Positions 36,906 to 44,555 of a stretch of DNA of 64,000 bases are shown piece by piece. The first letter of the stretch is position 1; each line of letters starts with the position of its first letter. The notes under the pieces are model-generated. The model made no database searches. It was not told the origin of the DNA and worked only from the letters and a program-made list of their open reading frames with translations. The position numbers and the translations under genes are program-made. Where the stretch lies: NCBI RefSeq assembly GCF_031458115.1, contig NZ_JAVDXV010000004.1:310001-374000 (forward strand), in the 5' to 3' direction. The DNA comes from Pelomonas asaccharophilus_A. Lineage in GTDB: Bacteria; Pseudomonadota; Gammaproteobacteria; Burkholderiales; Burkholderiaceae_C.

Positions 36906-38105
36906 ATGTCCAAGAAAAATCTGGCGCTGTCCCTGCCCCCTCTCGCCGCCCTCCTTCTCCTCGCCGCCTGCGGCCAGCAGCAGGGCGGCCCAGGCCACGC
37001 GGGCGGCCCGCCGCCGGTGTCCGTCGCGCCGGCCACGCAGCGCGAGATCCAGGAATTCGAGGAATTCACCGCGCGGCTGGAGGCTCCTGACACCGTCGAG
37101 GTGCGCGCCCAGGTGTCCGGCACCGTGCAGGCGGTGCGCTTCAAGGAAGGCCAGTTCGTCCGCAAGGGCGAGCCGCTGTTCACCATCGACGCCCGCGCCT
37201 ACCGGGCCGAGGTGGCCCGCGCCGAGGCGCAGATTGCGGCAGCAAAAACGCAGGCCGAACTCGCCAAGACCGACCTGGCGCGCTCCGAGAAGCTGGTCAG
37301 CGTCAACGCGGTCAGCCAGCAGGAGATCGACCAGTTGCGCTCGGCGCTGCGCAGCGCCGAAGCCAACCAAAAGGCCGCCGAGGCGACGTTGGTGCAGGCC
37401 AGGCTCAACGTCGAGTACGCCAGCGTCGTCGCGCCGGTCAGCGGCCGCACCTCGCGCGCCAATGTGACGCCGGGCAACCTGGTCAACGTGGGCGAGCCGG
37501 TGCTGACCACGCTGGTCTCCAACGACAAGGTCTACGCCTACTTCGACGCCAGCGAGGCGGCCTACCTGCGCTACATGCGCGCGGCCAAGCCGGCGAGCGT
37601 GTCGGTGTCCATGGGCTTGTCCGACGAGCAGGGCCACCCGCACGCGGGCAAGCTGGACTTCGTCGACAACCGTCTGAACCCGGCCACCGCGTCCATCCGC
37701 GCACGCGCGGTGTTCGACAACAAGCAGGGTCAATTCACGCCCGGCCTGTACGCACGGCTGAAGATCGGCGGCGGTGGCAGCTACACCGGCGTCGTCGTGC
37801 CGGAGCGCGCGATCACGACCGACCAGACCCGCAAGGTCGTGCTGGTCGTCGGCGCCAACAACATCGTGCAGCCGCGCCCGGTCAAGCCCGGTGCGCTGAT
37901 CAACGGCATGCGCGTCGTGGAAGGCATCAAGGCCGGCGAGCAGGTCATCGTCGACGGCGTGCTGCGCGCGATGCCCGGCGCGCCGGTCACGCCGCAGGTG
38001 CTGAAGGTGGACGCCAACGGCATGCCCGTCCCGGCCGCACAACCCGGCCAGCCCGGTGCCGCGCCCGCCCCGGCGCCTGCTCCCGCTTCGGCCGCCTCGA
38101 AGTAA
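36906..38105 (+). CDS. RND efflux periplasmic adaptor lipoprotein
   Basis: A 399-residue membrane-fusion protein of the AcrA/MexA type. Its lipoprotein signal ends LLLAACGQQ (lipobox LAAC). It has the two lipoyl halves (GTVQAVRFKEGQFVRKGEPL and VVAPVSGRTSRANVTPGNLV), an alpha-hairpin coiled coil between them, and a beta-barrel domain. It links the inner-membrane pump to the outer-membrane channel. The start at ATG 36906 is set by the signal peptide; an open frame from 36789 runs through the upstream terminator region. It is the first gene of an adaptor-pump-channel operon, and no TetR regulator is adjacent. Confidence 0.94.
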   Translation: MSKKNLALSLPPLAALLLLAACGQQQGGPGHAGGPPPVSVAPATQREIQEFEEFTARLEAPDTVEVRAQVSGTVQAVRFKEGQFVRKGEPLFTIDARAYRAEVARAEAQIAAAKTQAELAKTDLARSEKLVSVNAVSQQEIDQLRSALRSAEANQKAAEATLVQARLNVEYASVVAPVSGRTSRANVTPGNLVNVGEPVLTTLVSNDKVYAYFDASEAAYLRYMRAAKPASVSVSMGLSDEQGHPHAGKLDFVDNRLNPATASIRARAVFDNKQGQFTPGLYARLKIGGGGSYTGVVVPERAITTDQTRKVVLVVGANNIVQPRPVKPGALINGMRVVEGIKAGEQVIVDGVLRAMPGAPVTPQVLKVDANGMPVPAAQPGQPGAAPAPAPAPASAASK

Positions 38106-38122
38106 TCCCAAGGCGGTAGCCC

Positions 38123-41100
38123 ATGGACATCTCACGCTTCTTCATCGACCGGCCGCGTTTCGCGACCGTGTTGTCGTTGTTCATCTTCCTGATCGGCGCA
38201 CTGGCCATCCCGCTGCTGCCGATCTCCGAGTACCCCGAGGTCGCGCCGCCGCAGGTGGTCGTGCGCGCCCAATATCCCGGCGCCAACCCCCGGGTGATCT
38301 CCGAAACGGTGGCCTCGCCGCTGGAAGAGCAGATCAACGGCCTCGAGAACGTTCTCTACTTCGAGAGCCAGGCCACCGGCGACGGCGGCATGAGCCTGAC
38401 GGTCACGTTCAAGATCGGCACCAACCCCGAGGCCGCCGAGACGGCGGTGCAGAACCGCATCAACCGCGCGCTGCCGCGGCTGCCCGACATCGTGCGCACC
38501 ATCGGTGTGACGACCGAGAAGAGCAGCCCCAACCTGACCATGGTGGTCCACCTGGTCAGCCCGGACAACTCGCGTGATGCGCTGTACCTGCGCAACTACG
38601 GCTCGCTCAACGTGCGCGACGACCTGCTGCGCGTGCCCGGCATGGGCTCGGTGCAGACCTTCGGCGCCGGCGACTACGCGATGCGCATCTGGCTGGACCC
38701 GCAGAAGCTCACCGCTCGCAACCTGACCGCCGCCGATGTCGTGGGCGCCATCCGCGAACAGAACTCGCAGGTCGCCGCCGGCGTCGTGGGCGCCTCGCCT
38801 GCCCCAAAGGGCACGGAGTTCGAGCTGGCCATCAACACGCAGGGCCGCCTGACCAGCGAGGAAGAGTTCGCCAACGTCATCGTGCGCGCCGAACCCCGCA
38901 CCGGCGCCATGGTGCGCCTGCGTGACGTGGGCCGCGTGGAGATCAGCGCCAACACCTACGCGCTGCGCAGCCTGCTGAACAACAAGGAAGCCGCGGCCAT
39001 CGCCATCTTCCAGGCGCCCGGCTCCAATGCGCTGGCCATCTCGGAGAACGTGCGCGCCACGATGGAGCGCCTGAAGCCCGGCTTCCCGCCGGGTGTCAGC
39101 TACGACATCGTCTACGACCCCACGCGCTTCGTGCAGACCTCCATCAACAAGGTCGTCAGCACGCTGTTCGAGGCCGTCGCCCTGGTGGTGCTCGTCGTCA
39201 TCATCTTCCTGCAGACCTGGCGCGCGTCCATCATCCCGCTGGTCGCCGTGCCGGTGTCCATCGTGGGCACGTTCTCGGTGCTGCTGCTGCTGGGCTTCTC
39301 CATCAACACGCTGACGCTGTTCGGCCTCGTGCTGGCCATCGGCATCGTCGTGGACGACGCCATCGTGGTGGTCGAGAACGTCGAGCGCAACATCCAGGAC
39401 GGGCTGACGCCGCGCGCCGCGACCATCAAGGCGATGCAGGAGGTCTCGGGCCCCATCATCGCGATCGCGCTGGTGCTGTGCGCCGTGTTCATCCCGCTGA
39501 CGCTGGTGCCGGGCCTTTCGGGCCAGTTCTACAAGCAGTTCGCCGTCACCATCGTGATCTCCACGCTGATCTCGGCCTTCAACTCGCTGACGCTGTCGCC
39601 GGCCCTGGCCGCCATCCTGCTGCGCCCGCATGACGCGCCCAAGGACGCGCTGATGCGCGGCATGGACAAGGTCTTCGGCCGCTTCTTCCACTGGTTCAAC
39701 GTCTTCTTCCACCGCCGCTCGGAGGACTACGGCCGTGGCGTGACCGGCATCCTGAAGCGCAAGTCCGTGGCGCTGATCATCTATGCGCTGCTGCTGGGCG
39801 CCACCGCGCTGCTGTTCGCGCGCCTGCCCAGCGGCTTCGTGCCCGCGCCGGACAAGCAGTACCTGATCGGCATCGCGCAGCTGCCCGCGGGCGCCAGCCT
39901 GGACCGCACCGAGGAAGTGATCCGCAAGATGAGCGAGATCGCGCTGAAGGTGCCCGGCATCGTCGACTCGGTGGCCTTCCCCGGCCTGTCGGGCGCCGGC
40001 TTCTCGGCCGCGCCCAACGAGGGCATCGTGTTCTTCGGTCTGGCCGACTTCGAGAAGCGCACCTCGCGCGACCTCAGCAAGGAAGCCATCCTGGGCCAGG
40101 TCAACGGCGCCATCCAACAGATCCAGGGCGCGCGCATGTTCGTCGTGCCGCCGCCGCCGGTGGACGGCCTGGGCATTGCGGGCGGCTTCAAGATCCAGGT
40201 GCAGGACCGCAGCAGCCAGGGCGAGCAGGCCCTGTACGGCGCGGTGTGGGGCACGCTGGGCCAGGTCTACGGCAACCCCAAGACCAGCATCGGCACGCCG
40301 TACTCGAACTACGACATCAACGTGCCGCAGCTGTTCGCCAACGTGGACCGCACCAAGGCCAAGCAGATGGGCGTGCCGCTGGCCTCCATCTACGACACGC
40401 TGCAGATCAACCTGGGCTCGCTGTACGTCAACGACTTCAGCAAGTTCGGCAAGACCTACCAGGTCATCGTGCAGGCCGATGCGCCCTTCCGCGCCAACGC
40501 CGACGACATCACCAAGCTCAAGACCCGCAACGAGGCCGGCGAGATGGTGCCGCTGGGCTCGCTGATGAGCGTGGAGCCGACCTTCGGCCCGACGCGCGTC
40601 ACGCGCTACAACGGCTTCCCGGCCGCCGACATCAACGGCGCGCCCAACCCCGGCTTCTCGTCGGGCCAGGCCGAGGCCGAGATCGAGCAGCTGCTCAAGG
40701 GCCTGCCTCGCGGCATGAGCTACGAGTTCACCGACCTGAGCTACCAGGACCGCCTGACCCGCGACGTGGCGGTGCCCGGCACGACCGTCAAAATCCCGAC
40801 GCTGGCGGCCGTGCTGCTGTTCTCTGTCGTGCTCGTGGTGCTCGTGCTGGCCGCGCAGTACGAGAGCTGGAGCCTGCCGCTGGCCATCATCCTGATCGTA
40901 CCGATGTGCATCCTGTCGGCGCTGTTCGGCGTGTGGATCTCGCACTTCCCGCCGTTCGCGCAGGCAGGGGACCTGAACATCTTCACGCAGGTGGCGTTGG
41001 TGGTGCTCGTGGGCCTGGCCTGCAAGAACGCCATCCTGATCGTCGAGTTCGCCAAGGAGCTGGAGGAGCAGGGCAAGTCGGTCGCCGACGCCGTCATCGA

Positions 41101-41410
41101 GGCCTGCCGCCTGCGGCTGCGCCCCATCCTGATGACGTCCATCGCCTTCTGCGCCGGCGTCATCCCGCTGATCCTGGGCTCCGGCGCCGGCAGCGAGATG
41201 CGCCGCGCGATGGGCATCGCCGTGTTCGCCGGCATGCTGGGCGTGACCTTCTTCGGCATCTTCCTGACGCCGGTGTTCTACGCGCTGCTGCGCAAGGGCA
41301 CCGAGAAGCGCCGCGCCCGCGCCCGCGCGCTGAAGGAGCAGATCGACGCTTCCGCCCATGCCTTCCATCCGGGCATCGACGATGAACCCACGCACACGAA
41401 GGGCCACTGA
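38123..41410 (+). CDS. RND multidrug efflux pump, HAE1 family (AcrB/MexB type)
   Basis: A 1095-residue inner-membrane drug/proton antiporter with 12 helices and two large periplasmic loops. It starts MDISRFFIDRPRFATVLSLF. The proton-relay Asp-Asp pair is in GIVVDDAIVVVENVERN, the essential Lys is in VGLACKNAILIVEFAKELEE, and QFYKQFAVTIVISTLISAFN is standard. Substrates are probably amphiphilic drugs, but specificity cannot be read. It lies 17 bp behind the adaptor and 1 bp before the channel gene. Confidence 0.96.
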   Translation: MDISRFFIDRPRFATVLSLFIFLIGALAIPLLPISEYPEVAPPQVVVRAQYPGANPRVISETVASPLEEQINGLENVLYFESQATGDGGMSLTVTFKIGTNPEAAETAVQNRINRALPRLPDIVRTIGVTTEKSSPNLTMVVHLVSPDNSRDALYLRNYGSLNVRDDLLRVPGMGSVQTFGAGDYAMRIWLDPQKLTARNLTAADVVGAIREQNSQVAAGVVGASPAPKGTEFELAINTQGRLTSEEEFANVIVRAEPRTGAMVRLRDVGRVEISANTYALRSLLNNKEAAAIAIFQAPGSNALAISENVRATMERLKPGFPPGVSYDIVYDPTRFVQTSINKVVSTLFEAVALVVLVVIIFLQTWRASIIPLVAVPVSIVGTFSVLLLLGFSINTLTLFGLVLAIGIVVDDAIVVVENVERNIQDGLTPRAATIKAMQEVSGPIIAIALVLCAVFIPLTLVPGLSGQFYKQFAVTIVISTLISAFNSLTLSPALAAILLRPHDAPKDALMRGMDKVFGRFFHWFNVFFHRRSEDYGRGVTGILKRKSVALIIYALLLGATALLFARLPSGFVPAPDKQYLIGIAQLPAGASLDRTEEVIRKMSEIALKVPGIVDSVAFPGLSGAGFSAAPNEGIVFFGLADFEKRTSRDLSKEAILGQVNGAIQQIQGARMFVVPPPPVDGLGIAGGFKIQVQDRSSQGEQALYGAVWGTLGQVYGNPKTSIGTPYSNYDINVPQLFANVDRTKAKQMGVPLASIYDTLQINLGSLYVNDFSKFGKTYQVIVQADAPFRANADDITKLKTRNEAGEMVPLGSLMSVEPTFGPTRVTRYNGFPAADINGAPNPGFSSGQAEAEIEQLLKGLPRGMSYEFTDLSYQDRLTRDVAVPGTTVKIPTLAAVLLFSVVLVVLVLAAQYESWSLPLAIILIVPMCILSALFGVWISHFPPFAQAGDLNIFTQVALVVLVGLACKNAILIVEFAKELEEQGKSVADAVIEACRLRLRPILMTSIAFCAGVIPLILGSGAGSEMRRAMGIAVFAGMLGVTFFGIFLTPVFYALLRKGTEKRRARARALKEQIDASAHAFHPGIDDEPTHTKGH

Positions 41411-41411
41411 A

Positions 41412-42803
41412 ATGAAAGCCCGACTCACCCTCCTCGCAGCCGCCGCCGTGCTGGCCGGCTGCGCCGCGCCCGGCCTGTCGCAGGGCCCGGCCAACCTGGC
41501 TCCTGAAAAGTTCTCGCAGTTGCCGCCGAGCACCAACGGCGCCGCTCAGATGACCGCCGCCTTCGCCGACAGCGCCCAGCTGCAGCGCGTCGTCGACGAC
41601 GTGCTGGCCAACAACCGCGACCTGCGCGCGGCCGCCGCACGGCTCAGGCAGGCCGAGGCGCTGGCTGACTCGGCCGGCGCGCAGCGCCTGCCCACCGTCG
41701 GCGTGGGCGCCAGTGCAGCCCGCCAGCGGGCTCCGGACGCCAACGGCAACTACAGCACCTTCAACGCCTACGGCGTCAACGCCAATGCGGCCTGGGAAAT
41801 CGACCTGTGGGGCCGCGCCGCCGCCAATGCGCAGGCGGCCGGCTATGACGCGCAGAGCGCCGCACTGGACCGCGACGCCGCCCAGCTCAGCCTGGCCGGC
41901 ACCGCGCTGAACCTGCAGACCCAGCTGATCGGCCTGGGCCACCGCCTGAAGCTGGCCAAGGAAACGCTGACCGTGCAGAACCAGCTGCTGGACCTCGTGA
42001 AGGCCCGCGTGGGTGCCGGCCGCAATACCGCGCTGGACCAGGCGCGTGCTGAGGCGCTGGTCGCGCAGACCTCCGCCAGCGTGCCCGCGCTGCGCAACGC
42101 CGCCTGCCTGACCCGCCTGCAGCTGGACGTGCTGCGTGGCCAGCCACCGGCCGATTGCGACAAGGCCGACAGCGACCCGCTGCCCGCCATGCCCGAGCCG
42201 CGCCTCATCAGCCTCGGCACGCTGCCCGACCCGGCCGGCCTGCTGGCCGCACGCCCGGACGTGCGGGCCGCCGCCACGCGCGCGCAAGCCGCCGCGTCGC
42301 GGGCGCAGGTCGCCTGGGCCGCGCGCTGGCCCAGCATCGGCCTGACCGGCTCCATCGGCTGGAGCGCCGGCGCTACGTCCGACCTGTTCAAGAGCGCCAC
42401 GCGGGTCGGCAGCATCGCCGGCGCGCTGAACTGGAACTTCCTGGACTTCGGTGCCCGCGCGGCCGACGAACGCGCCGCCCGCGCCGGCTTCGATGCGGCC
42501 GTGGCGGGGGCCGAGCAGGCCCAGCTCGTCGCGCTGCAGGATGCCCAGGGCAGCCTGTCCACGCTGCGCGAGACCGAGCTGCAGGCCCAGGCCCAGGCCA
42601 CGGCCGCCGACGCCACCGTGCGTGCACGTGACTTGGCCTTCAAGCGCTACGACGCCGGCGTGACCGACTTCTACGCACTGCTGACCACCGAGCAGGAACG
42701 CCTGGCCGCGGCGGATGCGCTGATCCAGGTGCAGACCAACCGTGCCGCGGCGCTGCTGGCGGTGCACAAGGCGTTCGCGGCGAAACTGACTGCGACGCCC
42801 TGA
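41412..42803 (+). CDS. RND outer-membrane channel lipoprotein (OprM/NodT family)
   Basis: A 463-residue TolC-like channel with lipobox VLAGCAAP at the end of its signal peptide (MKARLTLLAAAAVLAGC). It has two repeated OEP domains with long helices, including DVLANNRDLRAAAARLRQAE, AWEIDLWGRAAANAQAAGYD and its counterpart LNWNFLDFGARAADERAARA. It completes the tripartite pump. Start ATG 41412 follows the pump stop directly. It converges with the T3SS-side gene at 42828; a stem GGCCTG/CAGGCC between them lacks a T run. Confidence 0.94.
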   Translation: MKARLTLLAAAAVLAGCAAPGLSQGPANLAPEKFSQLPPSTNGAAQMTAAFADSAQLQRVVDDVLANNRDLRAAAARLRQAEALADSAGAQRLPTVGVGASAARQRAPDANGNYSTFNAYGVNANAAWEIDLWGRAAANAQAAGYDAQSAALDRDAAQLSLAGTALNLQTQLIGLGHRLKLAKETLTVQNQLLDLVKARVGAGRNTALDQARAEALVAQTSASVPALRNAACLTRLQLDVLRGQPPADCDKADSDPLPAMPEPRLISLGTLPDPAGLLAARPDVRAAATRAQAAASRAQVAWAARWPSIGLTGSIGWSAGATSDLFKSATRVGSIAGALNWNFLDFGARAADERAARAGFDAAVAGAEQAQLVALQDAQGSLSTLRETELQAQAQATAADATVRARDLAFKRYDAGVTDFYALLTTEQERLAAADALIQVQTNRAAALLAVHKAFAAKLTATP

Positions 42804-42827
42804 GCCTTGTCCCGGCTGGCCTGCAAC

Positions 42828-43433
42828 TCAGGCCGGCCGGGCGCGAAGCAGTCCGTTCACGAAGGCCGCACAGGCCTGGCTGGCATCGGGATGCTCACGC
42901 CAACGTTCTGCCAGAGCGCGCAGCGCCGCCCGGACTTCGCGCGGCAGCGTGCCATCCAGCGGGTCGTCGGCGACGGCACACAGGTGGTCGGCATACCGGC
43001 TGCGCGCGTCCGGGTCACAGTCCATCAGCTCCAGCACAGCGCCGGCCAGCGTCTGGAACTGCGCGGGCGACAGCTCCGCGCTGCCGCGCTGCGGCCAGGC
43101 GGCCAGGCACAGGTACTCGATGGGCCCCAGGCTGCGCCGCAGCGCGCCCGACGGCACCGCGCCCCAGGCGGCGCGTGAGCCGCTGGGCAGCCGGCCCTGG
43201 CTCAGCGACTGCATGAGGGTCTGCGCGACCGCGGCCCGTGCGGCGTACTCGCCGCGCTGGTTGACCTCGGTCAGCACGCGCAGGAAGGCCGGGTAGAGCT
43301 GGTCGCCCAGTCCCACGCAGACGGCTTCCATCAGCGCGACGGCGCCCTCCTGTCGCGGCCCCAGGTCCACGCAGCCGCTGATGAGCGCCTGGGCGGCGTC
43401 GGCCCAGCGCGGCTGGGCCAGCAATTCAACCAA
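42828..43433 (-). CDS. Uncharacterised protein at the T3SS locus edge
   Basis: I do not recognise this family. The product of about 201 residues is Ala/Leu/Arg-rich and helical, with landmarks QPRWADAAQALISGCVDLG, ALMEAVCVGLGDQLYPAFLR, SLGPIEYLCLAAWPQRG and YADHLCAVADDPLDG. I place the start at a TTG (43433) that overlaps the stop of the preceding 70-residue gene as TTGGTTGA; the frame above that point looks like a shadow of the small gene (Cys/Ser-rich). It has no signal peptide or membrane helix. It could be a helical regulator or chaperone-like T3SS accessory, but nothing proves this. Confidence 0.5.
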   Translation of the reverse strand: MVELLAQPRWADAAQALISGCVDLGPRQEGAVALMEAVCVGLGDQLYPAFLRVLTEVNQRGEYAARAAVAQTLMQSLSQGRLPSGSRAAWGAVPSGALRRSLGPIEYLCLAAWPQRGSAELSPAQFQTLAGAVLELMDCDPDARSRYADHLCAVADDPLDGTLPREVRAALRALAERWREHPDASQACAAFVNGLLRARPA

Positions 43434-43638
43434 CGAGGGCCGACAGCACGCGTTCGGCGTGCTGCTGCACGGACAGGCCGCGCTGCTCCGGCGTGACGTC
43501 GGCGCGCAGACTGGCGGCGCCGCCTGCACCCAGGCCGTCCAGCCAGGAGGTCGGCTGCGAGCCGGCCGGTGCGCTCAGCGGCCGCGATGCGGTCGCGTAC
43601 AGCGAGGCGGAGGTCGGTGGCAGCGGAGCGCCGATCAT
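43426..43638 (-). CDS. Small uncharacterised protein, coupled to the next gene
   Basis: A 70-residue reading frame starting MIGAPLPPTSASLYATASRP with a Ser/Pro/Ala-rich, probably disordered N-terminal half and a short helix at the end (TPEQRGLSVQQHAERVLSAL). A Ser/Ala-rich head like this is seen in some T3SS-exported or T3SS-regulatory proteins, but it is weak evidence. Its stop overlaps a TTG start of the following gene. It may be the N-terminal part of one protein split by a frame change; the overlap favours two coupled genes. Confidence 0.4.
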   Translation of the reverse strand: MIGAPLPPTSASLYATASRPLSAPAGSQPTSWLDGLGAGGAASLRADVTPEQRGLSVQQHAERVLSALVG

Positions 43639-43711
43639 GGCTGGGTAGTTGGAAGGTGAGGAATGGGGTCAGCTTAACGACGACGCCATGCGCTGGCGAC
43701 TACGGCTGCCC

Positions 43712-44494
43712 CTAATTCGTCGGCTTGCAGCCCGCGAAGCTGGCGCGGTCGGCGTTCAGCGACTCGATGCGCCAGCCCTGCGGTGTCCAAGCCGCCGTCA
43801 TCGCACCACCCACGCTGACACGCGCGGCGCCGCGGCGCGACAGCGGCGGCATGTCCAAGCGCGGGCTGTCGGTGGCCTTCAGCAACTGACCGAGGTCGCT
43901 GCGGCCGTCGGTGGTCGTCACGGTGGCCAGGCAGGCCGCCGAGTGGCGCAGCAGTGACGCGGGCGCCTTCATCAGGTCCGGCCCCTCGATGAACGAGGGC
44001 TGCTGCAGCGCCAGGCGCTGCAGCAGCTCGCCATCGCGGCGGGTCAGCGCGTCGCGCAGCTGGCGCCAGAACAGCAGGAAGGCGCCGTCGCGATCCTCGC
44101 GAGCCTCGCAGCCGGGTGCGGCTGGCGCCAGCGTCACCGACGCCGGCAAGGCCAGCCCACCGCATCGCGCCGGCTGCAACGCCAGCGTGAACCCACCCGT
44201 GCCGGCCCGACGCAGCGTCGCGCGATAGCGGATGTTGCCGACAACGGCATCGGTCCACTCGAAGCGCCAGCTCCCATCGGCTGCAGCAGCGGCACCCTGC
44301 GTCTGCAGATCGCATTCGCGCGTGCCGGACGTGACGCTGACGCCGGCTCGTAGCGGGGCACCGGTCGCGTCGTGGCTGACGCTGGCGGTGAGGCTTTCGC
44401 CGGAGCTGCAGACCAGCAGCGTCGGCGGGGGGGTGCCCACCTGCGCGCTCGCGGCGCCCGCAGCCAGCAAGGTCAGCACAACGGCGGTTCTCAT
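43712..44494 (-). CDS. Secreted hypothetical protein with paired cysteines
   Basis: A 260-residue exported protein of unknown function. The signal peptide is MRTAVVLTLLAAGAASAQ. The mature part has six cysteines (TLLVCSSGE, TRECDLQ, ARCGGLA, PGCEARED, AACLATV, AGCKPTN), suggesting disulphide bonds. A region after residue 130 (FLLFWRQLRDALTRRDGELL) resembles a short helical 'calcium-dependent activity' type repeat, but no family is recognised. Start ATG 44494 is chosen for the signal peptide. It lies between the LysM hydrolase and the 70-residue gene on the same strand. Confidence 0.6.
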   Translation of the reverse strand: MRTAVVLTLLAAGAASAQVGTPPPTLLVCSSGESLTASVSHDATGAPLRAGVSVTSGTRECDLQTQGAAAAADGSWRFEWTDAVVGNIRYRATLRRAGTGGFTLALQPARCGGLALPASVTLAPAAPGCEAREDRDGAFLLFWRQLRDALTRRDGELLQRLALQQPSFIEGPDLMKAPASLLRHSAACLATVTTTDGRSDLGQLLKATDSPRLDMPPLSRRGAARVSVGGAMTAAWTPQGWRIESLNADRASFAGCKPTN

Positions 44495-44555
44495 GCGCGC
44501 CAGCATAGGCTGCGCACGCAACGCCTCTCGTCCATGAAATGGGCGACGCCTGTCG

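Noticed and set aside
38132..41536. Long minus-strand frame opposite the RND pump
   Set aside because: Composition (His/Arg/Gln-rich) and absence of any domain show it is a shadow of the AcrB-type gene.
42804..42827. Bidirectional terminator between the efflux and T3SS-side genes
   Set aside because: A GGCCTG/CAGGCC stem is seen, but neither strand has a T tract after it.
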